Assembly (NCBI RefSeq): GCF_042648365.1
Contig: NZ_JBHRXI010000010.1
Span: forward strand, 558,001 to 622,000
Reading direction: 5' to 3'
Origin: Lutimaribacter_A marinistellae
GTDB taxonomy: Bacteria; Pseudomonadota; Alphaproteobacteria; Rhodobacterales; Rhodobacteraceae
DNA: 64,000 bases
This document shows, in pieces, positions 36,601 through 44,494 of this stretch. Position 1 is the stretch's first letter. The number at the start of each line of letters is the position of its first letter. The translations under genes and the position numbers were made by a program. The notes beneath the pieces are model-generated. The model was not told the DNA's origin. It saw only the letters and a list, made by a program, of their open reading frames with translations, and did not search any database.

Positions 36601-37001
36601 CGCGCGACAGCTTCGCACAGGAACTGGCCGAGACTTTCGACGGGGATTTCAAGGTCAAGTACCACATGGCGCCCCCCCTTCTGAACTGGAAGACCGATGC
36701 GCGCGGCCGACCGGCCAAACGCGAATTCGGGGCCTGGATGGGGTCCGCGCTGGGTGTACTGGCAAAGATGAAAAGCCTGCGCGGCACGCCGTTCAATCCC
36801 TTCGGCTACCATGCCGAGGCCCGTGAACACCGTGACCTGATCAAGCTCTACGACACGATCCTGACCAGGGTGCCCTCCTGCGCGGATGCCGAAACGGTGA
36901 TGGAATTGCTGAACGCCCCGGACGAGATCCGCGGCTATGGCCCGGTCCGTGCGGCGGCCGCGCACAAGGTCAAGGCGCGGGTGCAGGAGGTGTTGGGCTG
37001 A
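33603..37001 (+). CDS. Indolepyruvate:ferredoxin oxidoreductase family protein (single chain)
   Basis: An 1132-residue 2-oxoacid oxidoreductase that decarboxylates aryl- or branched-chain 2-oxoacids to acyl-CoA, using thiamine diphosphate and iron-sulfur clusters. Order: pyrimidine-binding domain (VSGYRGSPLGGLD), thiamine pyrophosphate domain (CSGCPHNSSTKLPEG, GIGCHVMA), a ferredoxin-like Cys region at ~640-690 (CEGCGDCSVESNCLSVE, then CNKDFSCLNGFCPSF), and the gamma-type domain (TGVGGTGVVTVGALI). The fusion of alpha, ferredoxin and beta parts in one chain is the usual alphaproteobacterial form. ATG at 33603 with AGAGG upstream gives the expected N-terminus; the frame is open further up. Likely regulated by the divergent Lrp. 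Confidence 0.92.
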   Translation: MTAHDTDFRTYQLEDRYTLTEGRVFLTGTQALVRIMMDQARRDRDAGLNTAGFVSGYRGSPLGGLDLEMWRAKDRLAEDCIKFMPAVNEDLGATAVLGAQQAVLDSACEVEGVFSMWYGKGPGVDRSGDALKHGNAYGSSPKGGVLVVAGDDHGCVSSSMPHQSDVAFMSWFMPTLNPASVEEYLEFGEYGLALSRYSGTWVGFKAISETVESGRSVELHPDRQFELPEIELPAGGLHVRRADLPSPEIETRIQHKLRAVRAFAEANPIDRRIYDIENARFGFVTTGKGHLDLMEALRLLGLDEDACRRLGIDIYKVGMVWPLARRNALRFVKGKQEVLVVEEKRGIIESQFKEYFYDWPGDKPHQMVGKYDAQGEPLIPWTGELSPLMLAPIVAARLDALFPEENLPAKAKALVDQPPQIINVSGATRTPYFCSGCPHNSSTKLPEGSRANSGIGCHVMASWMNRDTDGYAQMGGEGVPHVVSSMFTGGKHVFQNLGEGTWYHSGSLAIRQAVAAGTNITYKILYNDAVAMTGGQPVDGPVSVSGIAQTCRAEGVERIALVSDDISKFEKADFPAGTSFHDRSDLMPLQRELREIEGVSVLIYEQTCATEKRRRRKRGTMEDPPKFAYINDLVCEGCGDCSVESNCLSVEPKETPLGRKRKINLSSCNKDFSCLNGFCPSFVTVEGATRRKREIKLDLAQIEEGLPAPTLPDLAEPFDLLVTGVGGTGVVTVGALITMAAHLEGKGSSVLDFTGFAQKFGTVLSYIRLSDRPDTLNQVRIDQSAADAVIGCDMVVSSAPKASAHYRPGTRVVLNRAEMPTGDLALRRDAQLKIDTREEAVSAVVGADNVSGFDANAAAEKLMGDGVFANVMMLGYAWQKGLVPVSHAALGQAILLNGVAVEKNRLAFAVGRAMATDPARLDGYDDPQPQVETFEQMVARRAAFLEEYQNAAYAKRYTARLEKFRSDMPGASDEMLRAAARNLFKLMAYKDEFEVARLMTRDSFAQELAETFDGDFKVKYHMAPPLLNWKTDARGRPAKREFGAWMGSALGVLAKMKSLRGTPFNPFGYHAEAREHRDLIKLYDTILTRVPSCADAETVMELLNAPDEIRGYGPVRAAAAHKVKARVQEVLG

Positions 37002-37067
37002 AGCGGCTTGCCGCGTCCTGCCGGCAATGGATAGGGTAGCGCGGCGAAACAGGGATTGGAGACTTGG

Positions 37068-37568
37068 ATGGAGATCCGCGAAACCCGAGCCGTCGACAGG
37101 ACCAAGCTGCTAGCGCTCTATCCCAAGGCGTTTCCCGAGGAGGACCTGACAGCGGTCGTGGCCGCGCTACTCGATAGGGAGGACGTCCTGTCGCTCACCG
37201 CGGTCGCGGGTGATCCCATCGGGCATGTGGCCTTCACCCGGTGTGGACCGGACCGCTCGGGCGCCTTGCTCGGACCACTCGCCGTTTCACCCGATAATCA
37301 GGCGGCAGGCATCGGAACGGCGCTAGTGCGGGCAGGGTTCGACAGGTTGACGGAAGGCGGCGTTCACCAGGTCTTCGTCCTCGGCGACCCGAGCTATTAC
37401 CAGCGCTTCGGGTTCGAGGCCGAGCACTCGGTCGAACCGCCCTATGCTCTGCCCGCCGAATGGGACGGAGCATGGCAGTCCGTCTCCCTGGCCGGTCGCG
37501 CGCCGCTGCCCGCCGGGCCGCTGAGTTTGCCGGCCCCCTGGATGGACCGCAGCCTCTGGGCGCCCTGA
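37068..37568 (+). CDS. GNAT family N-acetyltransferase
   Basis: A 166-residue acetyl-CoA-dependent acyltransferase. The acetyl-CoA pyrophosphate loop reads VSPDNQAAGIGTALVRAG, and VFVLGDPSYYQRFGFE is the beta-hairpin typical of the YhbS-like subgroup. The substrate is unknown; this subgroup is rarely characterised. I start at the ATG of MEIRETRAV, which has GGAGA upstream; a TTG four codons earlier is possible. It stands 66 bp after the oxidoreductase gene and converges on the FAD-oxidase gene with a repeat element in between. Confidence 0.88.
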   Translation: MEIRETRAVDRTKLLALYPKAFPEEDLTAVVAALLDREDVLSLTAVAGDPIGHVAFTRCGPDRSGALLGPLAVSPDNQAAGIGTALVRAGFDRLTEGGVHQVFVLGDPSYYQRFGFEAEHSVEPPYALPAEWDGAWQSVSLAGRAPLPAGPLSLPAPWMDRSLWAP

Positions 37569-37607
37569 GAAAAAGCCACTGCGCCTTCAAGCGCCGCGGC
37601 CCGCCCC

Positions 37608-37653
37608 TTCCTCTTGCCCAAAATATCCCGGAGCGCGAGGCAGAGCCTCGCAC
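37608..37653 (+). repeat. Intergenic repeat family 2, copy A, between convergent genes
   Basis: The element begins TTCCTCTTGC, contains AAATATCCCGGAGC and ends in a perfect hairpin GCGAGGC-AGA-GCCTCGC. A nearly identical stretch occurs at 54556-54600. Both lie between convergent genes, so a terminator or boundary role fits. Confidence 0.7.
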
Positions 37654-37668
37654 AATCCCGGACGGCAA

Positions 37669-38973
37669 TCATCCAAGAACCGAAAAGCTGCTTTCCTCGT
37701 TGATGGGTCGCTTGCGAGAGTAGAAACCGACGTCGATGCTGCGCCCGATATAGGGCAGTTCAAACTGTAGCGGCGCCTGATCATGGTCGTTGCCCGCTTC
37801 GCAATACTCGACCAGCGCCGCCATCATCTTGCCTGCGATGGGCGCATTCTTGTACTGGTTCCCGCTGGTTCCGCAGGCCATGTAGAACCCGCCGAGCGAG
37901 GACTTGTCGTAGATCGGAATCCAGTCCGTCGAGGCATCATAAAGGTCAACCACGCCGCGCGTCTTGGACGGGATTCCCAGCGACGGAACACGTTGGGCAT
38001 AGCGCATGGCCTGCGTCGTCCACTGATCGGTGAAATCACGATTGTAGTCAGTGTCGTTCTCGACCCAGTGATGCGTGTCGCATTCGGGGTCTTCCGACCC
38101 GATCAGGATGTGATTGCCATGCTCGGGGCGCACGTAGCAGGCAATATCACTGTCCGAAACGATGGTGCCCTGTGTCTCGAAATCGAAACCTTCGGGGCTG
38201 GGCACATGCACCACCTCCTGTCGCAGCGGGCGGGTTTCGATGGTCATGTCATCGGTTACACCGGCCATGCGGTTGATGATCGAGGAGCCGGGACCGGCCA
38301 CGTTGATGACCACGTCCGACAGGATCTCTTCGCCATCGGCGAGCCGCACGCCTTTGACGCGACCGCCCTCCTGCACAATCTCTACCACCTCGGCGCGCGT
38401 GCGGACCTCGGCGCCATGTCGTTTCGCGGCTTCGAGCAGGTTCTGCGCAGACAGCGCCGGGTCTGTGACATACCCGCCATTGGGCCAGAACACCGCGCCG
38501 CCCATCTTGCTCCCGTTCGGCTTGCCAAACTCGGGATCATCCATGCGCCTGGCCGGGGCAAAGCTGTCCAGCGAATAGATCGGCATCTTCTCCTGCACCT
38601 GTTCGGCGGTCAGTTCCTCGAACGGGCAGCCGAGTTCGGCGGAGTATTTCATGTGTTTTTCGAGATGGCCGTTGGCATCGGTCTTCATGACCAAGCAGCC
38701 GACCTCGCGGAACTGGGCAAGGTCCGCCTCGGCGGGCAGACCAAGGTATTCGGCCCAGTCACGCCAGTAATGATAGCCTTCCCACGCAAAGGCCGTGCCG
38801 GGATAAGTGGAATAATGCATCCGGATGATGGCACAGGATCCCGCCGTTGACCCGTGCCCGGCCTGTGTATTGCGATCCAGAGAGAGTGTCCTGATCCCTT
38901 TCTTGGCCATTTCGAATGCGATGGCCGCACCGATCACGCCCGTTCCGATGATGATGGCGTCGGGTTTGGTCAT
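37669..38973 (-). CDS. FAD-dependent oxidoreductase, DAO/sarcosine-oxidase type
   Basis: A 434-residue flavoprotein of the D-amino-acid oxidase superfamily. The N-terminal Rossmann motif is IIIGTGVIGAAIAFEMAKKG and the second ribose contact is LSLDRN. The covalent or substrate-side region reads HGSTAGSCAIIRMHYST, and the C-terminal FAD contact is CGTSGNQYKNAPIAGKMM. Such enzymes oxidise secondary or tertiary amines (sarcosine, N-methyl amino acids). It overlaps the TetR gene by ATGA and belongs to the minus-strand operon with the MttB-like and DMGDH-like genes, which points to a methylated-amine substrate. Confidence 0.87.
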   Translation of the reverse strand: MTKPDAIIIGTGVIGAAIAFEMAKKGIRTLSLDRNTQAGHGSTAGSCAIIRMHYSTYPGTAFAWEGYHYWRDWAEYLGLPAEADLAQFREVGCLVMKTDANGHLEKHMKYSAELGCPFEELTAEQVQEKMPIYSLDSFAPARRMDDPEFGKPNGSKMGGAVFWPNGGYVTDPALSAQNLLEAAKRHGAEVRTRAEVVEIVQEGGRVKGVRLADGEEILSDVVINVAGPGSSIINRMAGVTDDMTIETRPLRQEVVHVPSPEGFDFETQGTIVSDSDIACYVRPEHGNHILIGSEDPECDTHHWVENDTDYNRDFTDQWTTQAMRYAQRVPSLGIPSKTRGVVDLYDASTDWIPIYDKSSLGGFYMACGTSGNQYKNAPIAGKMMAALVEYCEAGNDHDQAPLQFELPYIGRSIDVGFYSRKRPINEESSFSVLG

Positions 38974-39641
38974 GCTCTGTCTCCTTGTGAATGGGCGCGC
39001 GCATAGGCGGCGAAATCCTCGATCTCATGCGGCTGTCCGGGGACTCCGGTGAAAACGAGAAGGTAGTGCGGCACCAAGGCCAGCCGGGTCTCCATCGGCT
39101 CCCCTAACTGCGCAAGATCGTACCCGATCTGCATGTAATAGAGCGCCCGCGCGCGGGCCTCGGCCTCTGTTTCGGTGCAGCCATATCGCGCGAACATGGC
39201 GGTGAACGCCGCCAGCCTGCGCGTATCGGACTGGTCGAGCATCCGGCGCACCTTACCCGATCGCCGCGCCCAGTCGCGCACCGCGAAATCGAGGGCGGTA
39301 TCGAATAGCTCGGGGTTCACCACGCAGCGATAGACGTTGAGCACGGCCTGAGTGATCGTCTCGGCCGGTGCTTCGGCCTGCGCGACCATTGCGGCGGTAT
39401 TGGTGGCTTGCCAGCGGTCGAGCAGCGCATCCAGAAGGTCCTGCCGGGACTTGAAGTACCAGTAGAAGGACGAGCGCGAGACCCCCATGCGTTCGGCCAG
39501 GTTCATCACCTTGACGTGCTCGACCCCGTCCGAGACCAGCGCATCCATCGCAACGTTGAGCCAGTCGTCGCGCGTGACCTTGATGTTGCCGACCAGCGGT
39601 TCGGCCTCGGGATTGTCTCGATGCAGGATGGGACCGGTCAT
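38970..39641 (-). CDS. TetR family regulator of the methylated-amine operon
   Basis: A 223-residue repressor. DNA-binding residues ~20-65 include ALVSDGVEHVKVMNLAERMG and VSRSSFYWYFKSRQDLL, the TetR helix-turn-helix. The C-terminal ligand domain contains YYMQIGYDLAQLGEP. I start it at the ATG of MTGPILHRDN because upstream sequence belongs to the MttB-like gene in another frame. It lies inside the operon: one base after the MttB-like stop and with an ATGA overlap to the FAD-oxidase gene, so it is likely self-regulated with its targets. Confidence 0.9.
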   Translation of the reverse strand: MTGPILHRDNPEAEPLVGNIKVTRDDWLNVAMDALVSDGVEHVKVMNLAERMGVSRSSFYWYFKSRQDLLDALLDRWQATNTAAMVAQAEAPAETITQAVLNVYRCVVNPELFDTALDFAVRDWARRSGKVRRMLDQSDTRRLAAFTAMFARYGCTETEAEARARALYYMQIGYDLAQLGEPMETRLALVPHYLLVFTGVPGQPHEIEDFAAYARAHSQGDRA

Positions 39642-39642
39642 G

Positions 39643-41166
39643 TCAGCTTTCGGGATTGGCACCGCCTTCGGCCGTGCGGCGGGCGACGAACTGCTCCAAC
39701 GCGCTAAGGCGGTCGGAATCCGTTGCGGGCGGCTGGAATTCGGCCAGCTTGCGTTTCCAGATCCCGGTGGCACGGGTGGACGCGTCGATGCCGCCCCGCT
39801 CGGTCCAGGTGCCGAAATTCGACCAATCGCCAACCAACGGTTCATAGAACTGGGTCTGGTAGCGGTCCATCGTGTGCTGAGCACCAAAGAAGTGCCCCAT
39901 CGGCGCAACGTCCCGGATGGCGTCGAGGGCGATATCGCCTTCGGTGGCGGGGGTGCCTGCGCAAAGCTCGGCCACCATCTGCAGCACTTCAAGATCGGTG
40001 ATCATCTTTTCATAGGAGATCGACAGACCGCCCTCGATCCAGCCCGCGGAATGAATGGTGATCGTCGCCCCGGCCAACAGGCAGCCCCAAAGCGCGAATT
40101 GCGATTCGTTGGCGGCCTGTGCATCGGCGATATTCGCGGCACTTCCCCCCGCGCAACGCCAGGGAAGGCCGATCTTGCGCGCAAGCTGACCCGCGACGAG
40201 CGAGGCCGAGAAATGCTCGGGCGTGCCGAAGGCGGGCGCGCCGGATTTCATGTCAACGTTCGAGGTGAACGTGCCATAGCAAACCGGCGCGCCCGGATTG
40301 ACCAGCTGGGTCAGCGTGATCGCGGCCAGCGCCTCGGCATGGGAAAGGGTAATGGCACCCGCAACCGTTACCGGTGCCATCGCGCCCATCAGGGTAAAAG
40401 GCGTGACGATCGAGGGCTGTCCGTTGCGGGCGAAATCGATGAGCCCCTGCGCCATCGGCAGGTCGATGGTGCGCGGAGAATTGGTGTTGATGATCGTGTA
40501 GCACCAGGGCTGCGCGCGAAACTCCGCGTCTGTGAGGCCACGGAAATCGCGGATCATCTCGAACCCGTCCATGACCTGCGGTGTGCCGCGGGAATAGAGG
40601 AACGGCACCTTGTCGGATTGAGTCAGCTGGATCTCGGTCATCGCAAGATGACGCAGGTTCATTGCAACGTCCTGCGCCTCGACCAGTGGCGGGACCATGT
40701 GGAGCACGTCGAAACTCTGCGTAAGTTGCACGAGCTCGCGAAAGTCACGCAACGTGCCGGGACGACGCCCCCGGTCAAGGTCGGTGGCATGCGGGCAGCC
40801 TGCGCCGGGCTGGAACACGATCCGGCCAAGCTCCAGAGTGATGTCCCGATGCGGCGCACCACCCTTGACCGTGATCGATCGCGGCGCGGTGGCCAGCGCA
40901 GCCTCGATCATGTCACGCCCGATAAAGACCATGTCATCGCTGACGCGCGCACCGCCCTTTTCGTAGAAGGTGCGCGCCTCGTCGTGGAGAACCTTGATGC
41001 CTGTCTCCTCAAGGATGGTCAGCGCAGCCTCGTGCAGCGCCTCGACGCGGTCCTCGGAAATGGCATTCATGGTGGGAAAAGGGCTGCGCAGGTTGCGATA
41101 GTCCACCTGACGCTGGGGAGCGGAGGCCGCGACGCGCCCCCGCCTGCCGCGCCGCTGCTCGGTCAT
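39643..41166 (-). CDS. Trimethylamine methyltransferase family protein (MttB-like, non-pyrrolysine)
   Basis: A 507-residue protein of the MttB superfamily, whose members transfer methyl groups from quaternary or tertiary amines to a corrinoid protein. Characteristic segments include VFQPGAGCPHATDLDRGRRP, CYGTFTSNVDMKSGAPAFGT and AMTEIQLTQSDKVPF. The frame reads through with no in-frame amber codon, so this is a non-pyrrolysine member like glycine-betaine methyltransferase MtgB. No corrinoid protein or corrinoid-activating partner is in the window, so the acceptor is unknown; in aerobes the role of these proteins is poorly known. Its start overlaps the end of the DMGDH-like gene by ATGA. Confidence 0.88.
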   Translation of the reverse strand: MTEQRRGRRGRVAASAPQRQVDYRNLRSPFPTMNAISEDRVEALHEAALTILEETGIKVLHDEARTFYEKGGARVSDDMVFIGRDMIEAALATAPRSITVKGGAPHRDITLELGRIVFQPGAGCPHATDLDRGRRPGTLRDFRELVQLTQSFDVLHMVPPLVEAQDVAMNLRHLAMTEIQLTQSDKVPFLYSRGTPQVMDGFEMIRDFRGLTDAEFRAQPWCYTIINTNSPRTIDLPMAQGLIDFARNGQPSIVTPFTLMGAMAPVTVAGAITLSHAEALAAITLTQLVNPGAPVCYGTFTSNVDMKSGAPAFGTPEHFSASLVAGQLARKIGLPWRCAGGSAANIADAQAANESQFALWGCLLAGATITIHSAGWIEGGLSISYEKMITDLEVLQMVAELCAGTPATEGDIALDAIRDVAPMGHFFGAQHTMDRYQTQFYEPLVGDWSNFGTWTERGGIDASTRATGIWKRKLAEFQPPATDSDRLSALEQFVARRTAEGGANPES

Positions 41167-43565
41167 GCGCGCATCGCCTTGCCCTGCGGGTCATAGGGAG
41201 ACGGCGCCACGATCCGGGCGGGACGCTCGACACCCACGACATGCACGCTCACTTCGGTTCCCGGTGCAGACTTGTCCCGGTCGACCAGCGCCATGGCCAG
41301 CGATTTGTCCGTGTAATGCCCGTAGGCGCCCGAGGTGACAAAGCCCACGCGATTGCCATCGGCCCAGATCGGTTCGTACCCGCTGGCATCGGCATCGGCG
41401 GCGTCGATCTCCAGCGTGACCTGCACCTGCGCTGGTCCGTTGCCATCGCGTTCCTTCAGCGCGGCCTCCTTCCCGACGAACTCCTTGCTCCAGTCGATCC
41501 AGCGATCCATGCCTGTCATCGCGGGTGTGCGATCCTGCGTGAACTCGGCGGACCAGATGCCAAAGCTTTTTTCGATCCGGGTCGACAGCATCGCGTTGAA
41601 ACCGACCTCGCGGATGCCTTCGCCCGCGCCGGCCTCAAGCAGCAGGCGGCGCAACTGGATGTGATCGCCCATGCGGCAGTTGATTTCATAGCCCTTCTCG
41701 CCGGTCACCGACATGCGGGCGACCTTGGTACGCAAGTTGGCAATATCGAAGTTGCCGCATTGCATGAACTTGAGCGTCGAAATGTCCTGTTCGGCCAGCT
41801 TCTCGACCACGCTTTGGGATTTCGGGCCGATCACGGCGAAACCTGCCATCTGCTCGCCAAGGTCGCGGATGATAACGCCGTCCTGCATATGGTCCTGGAA
41901 CCAGCGCATGTGCCACGCACGCAGGTAATAGCTGCCCATGATCCACCATGTTCCGTCACCCCAGTTGAGAACGGTCAGGTCTCCTTTGAGACGCCCGGTT
42001 TCAGACAACATCGGGGCCAGCTTGGCACGTCCCGGTGCGGGCAGCTTGGAGGCCATGATCTGGTCCAGCCAGCTTTCGGCGTTAGGGCCGCTGACCTCGA
42101 AACGCGAGAAACCGGTAATGTCCAGCAGGGCCGCACCCTCGCGGATGGCCTTGCATTCCTCGGCCACGATCTCATGCGCGTTCGAGCGTTTGAGGGTCGG
42201 CGTCTCTTCGAACCCCTGCGGCGCAAAGTACAGCGGAACCTCGAGGTCCCAGCTGACACCCCATTTGCAGCCCGCCGCCGTCATGGCGTCATGCGCAGGC
42301 GCCATTTTCAGCGGACGACCTGCTGGCAGCTGCTCGTTCGGGTAGGTCATCACGAAACGGCGCGAATAGAACTGCCCGGTGGTTTCGCGAATGTAACGCT
42401 TGTTCTGGGCGTAATCGCCATAGCGCGCCACGTCCATCGACCAGGCGTCGGCCTCGGGTTCGCCATGGATCATCCACTCGGCCAACGTCTTGCCGACACC
42501 GCCGCCCTGCAAGAAACCCGCCATGACCGCGCAGGCCGACCAGTAGCCGCGCTTGCCCGGAACCGGCCCCACAAGCGGGTTGCCATCGGGCGAGAATGTG
42601 AATGCGCCATTGACCCATGTCTTGATTCCGACATTCTCGATAGAGGGATAGCGCGCAAAGCCCAGCGTCAGCTCGTTCTCGATGCGGTCAAGTTGCTCTT
42701 GGAACAGCTCCTCGGTGTAGTCCCACGGCGCGCCGTCCATGGCCCAGTGTTCGTGATCGATTTCGTAGATGCCGACCAGAACGCCCTTCTGGTCCTGCCG
42801 CATGTAGGTAAAGCCTTCGAGGTCAACCGTCATCGGCATCTCGAAATCGGCGGCAGCCACTTCAGGCACCGTGTCGGTGACGAGGTAGTGATGCTTCAGC
42901 GGCGAAACTGGCAGTTCGACCCCCGCCATACGGCCCACCTGCTTTGCCCAGAGGCCCGCGGCATTGACCACGTGCTCACAGGTAATGGTACCCTTGTCGG
43001 TCACGACCTCCCAGCCATCGGCGGTCTGGGTCAGGCTTTCTACCTTGACGCCCTCGTAATACTCGGCGCCGCGCTTTTTGGCCGCCGTCGCATAGGCCTG
43101 CACCGTTCCGGTGGTGTCGATATACCCTTCGCGGTCGGCCCACATCGCCCCCAGAACGCCATCGGTCGACATGATGGGGCAGCGGCGCTGCGCCTCCTCG
43201 GGCGAGATCAACTCGCAATCGTCGATGCCGATGGACTGGAAGATGCGATAGTTGGCCTGCAACCATTCCCAGCGTTCGGGCGTGCCCGCCAGCGTCAGGC
43301 CACCGGTCATGTGCAGACCGATGTTCTGACCCGATTCGCGCTCGATCTCGGACAGAAGGTCGATCGTGTAGGCCTGCAAGGCCGCCATGTTCGGATCGGC
43401 GTTCAACGCGTGAATGCCCCCGGCCGCATGCCAGGACGAGCCCGATGCAAGACGGCGCCGCTCCAGCATCACGACGTCGGTCCAGCCGTAGCGCGCAAGG
43501 TGATAAAGAACCGAGGCGCCGACCACGCCGCCCCCGATAACCACGACACGATACTGAGACTTCAT
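41163..43565 (-). CDS. Dimethylglycine dehydrogenase-like FAD/GcvT protein
   Basis: An 800-residue two-domain enzyme. The N-terminal half is a DAO-type flavoprotein: VVVIGGGVVGASVLYHLARY binds FAD, and the SGSSWHAAGG motif carries the His that is covalently linked to FAD in dimethylglycine and sarcosine dehydrogenases. The C-terminal half (from ~440) is a GcvT/aminomethyltransferase domain, using tetrahydrofolate to capture the formaldehyde released by demethylation, seen in VTGEKGYEINCRM and SFGIWSAEFTQD. Start is ATG at 43565 with GGGAGG five bases upstream. First gene of the four-gene amine operon. Confidence 0.92.
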   Translation of the reverse strand: MKSQYRVVVIGGGVVGASVLYHLARYGWTDVVMLERRRLASGSSWHAAGGIHALNADPNMAALQAYTIDLLSEIERESGQNIGLHMTGGLTLAGTPERWEWLQANYRIFQSIGIDDCELISPEEAQRRCPIMSTDGVLGAMWADREGYIDTTGTVQAYATAAKKRGAEYYEGVKVESLTQTADGWEVVTDKGTITCEHVVNAAGLWAKQVGRMAGVELPVSPLKHHYLVTDTVPEVAAADFEMPMTVDLEGFTYMRQDQKGVLVGIYEIDHEHWAMDGAPWDYTEELFQEQLDRIENELTLGFARYPSIENVGIKTWVNGAFTFSPDGNPLVGPVPGKRGYWSACAVMAGFLQGGGVGKTLAEWMIHGEPEADAWSMDVARYGDYAQNKRYIRETTGQFYSRRFVMTYPNEQLPAGRPLKMAPAHDAMTAAGCKWGVSWDLEVPLYFAPQGFEETPTLKRSNAHEIVAEECKAIREGAALLDITGFSRFEVSGPNAESWLDQIMASKLPAPGRAKLAPMLSETGRLKGDLTVLNWGDGTWWIMGSYYLRAWHMRWFQDHMQDGVIIRDLGEQMAGFAVIGPKSQSVVEKLAEQDISTLKFMQCGNFDIANLRTKVARMSVTGEKGYEINCRMGDHIQLRRLLLEAGAGEGIREVGFNAMLSTRIEKSFGIWSAEFTQDRTPAMTGMDRWIDWSKEFVGKEAALKERDGNGPAQVQVTLEIDAADADASGYEPIWADGNRVGFVTSGAYGHYTDKSLAMALVDRDKSAPGTEVSVHVVGVERPARIVAPSPYDPQGKAMRA

Positions 43566-43624
43566 GCCCACCTCCCTAGGACCGTATTCGCGGACACGCT
43601 AGCGGCAGGATTTCGCCACGTCTA

Positions 43625-43650
43625 GACAGTAATGTCCATTAATGCCCATT
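43625..43650 (-). promoter_or_regulatory. Candidate operator upstream of the methylated-amine operon
   Basis: A 10-bp direct repeat with one mismatch (AATGTCCATT, 43631-43640; AATGCCCATT, 43641-43650) overlaps a dyad GACAGTAATGTC (43625-43636). It is 60-85 bp ahead of the DMGDH-like start, suitable for the TetR repressor encoded in the operon. No binding data; inference from layout. Confidence 0.35.
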
Positions 43651-43716
43651 TCTCGCGACGCGCGCCCGTCAAAGGAAATTCTTGATGGGAATCGCGCCCT
43701 GTCGTTAGCTGCAAGC

Positions 43717-44490
43717 ATGCTGCGTTCATTTTCACTCCGCCAGGGGCTTACCGCGCTGGCTCTCGGCTTGATCGCGAATACGCTTGCGGCCGAGGAACCA
43801 CCGGCGCTTGATCCGCAAGCTGTGGAGATACTGCGCGAGGCGTCCGCGTACCTCTCCGATCAACCCCGCGTCGCCGTCGACTGGTTCGTCTCGTATGACG
43901 AGGTCATCGATGGGCGCGAAAAGCTCACACGGCTGCGCAGTGGAACAACCCTTCTGGACCGCGAACAGGGCTTCTATTCCTACGTCGAGGCTGGTCCGAC
44001 CCTGCGAGAGTTCTTCTTTGACGGTTCGGTGTTCTCGGTCTTCGATCCGCAGAACAACGCTTTTGCCAGGACGGAGGTCGAGGGCACCTTCGAAATACTC
44101 GTGGATCGGGTTCAGCAAGAATATGGTCTTGCCCTGCCGATCTGGCAGGTTCTGAGCAAGCGGGCCGAAGGCGAATTGCTTTCCGATGCGACCTCGGCCG
44201 CTTACGTGGGTTTGACCCGAGTCGCCGGAGACGAGGCGCATCACCTTGCCTTCGCCAATTACGAGCAGGACTGGCAGGTCTGGATTTCGACGGACGCCGA
44301 CGCGCCGATCCTGCTGATGCTTGTAGGGACGGATCCCTATACACAGGGCTGGCCACAATTCCGCGCCTATTTCACCGGCTGGGACTTTGCACCCGAGATG
44401 AAAGCCGAGGCCTTTGCGTTCGAGCCCCCCGAAGACGCCGAGCAGATGGTCTGGCCACGGGTCGGCGTTACGACGGGTCAGCAGGAGTGA
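43717..44490 (+). CDS. DUF2092 family periplasmic protein
   Basis: A 257-residue secreted protein. The signal peptide is MLRSFSLRQGLTALALGLIA (cleavage near NTLAAEEP), which is why I start at 43717 rather than at the more distal ATG 43642; neither has a good ribosome-binding site. The mature part matches the DUF2092 family (LDPQAVEILREASAYLSDQP, WQVWISTDADAPILLML), which resembles the lipoprotein-carrier LolA/LolB half-barrel fold. Function unproven. The gene is followed four bases later by the proline-rich peptidoglycan-binding protein, so they probably form one unit at the envelope. Confidence 0.82.
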   Translation: MLRSFSLRQGLTALALGLIANTLAAEEPPALDPQAVEILREASAYLSDQPRVAVDWFVSYDEVIDGREKLTRLRSGTTLLDREQGFYSYVEAGPTLREFFFDGSVFSVFDPQNNAFARTEVEGTFEILVDRVQQEYGLALPIWQVLSKRAEGELLSDATSAAYVGLTRVAGDEAHHLAFANYEQDWQVWISTDADAPILLMLVGTDPYTQGWPQFRAYFTGWDFAPEMKAEAFAFEPPEDAEQMVWPRVGVTTGQQE

Positions 44491-44494
44491 GGTG

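Noticed and set aside
39643..41166. Pyrrolysine-containing methyltransferase
   Set aside because: The MttB-like frame reads through without an in-frame amber codon, so no pyrrolysine insertion is needed.
41241..43625. A ~790-codon open frame opposite the DMGDH-like gene
   Set aside because: It is antisense to a strongly motif-bearing gene and shows only shadow-type composition; similar shadows lie opposite miaB, fabB and the PKD gene.
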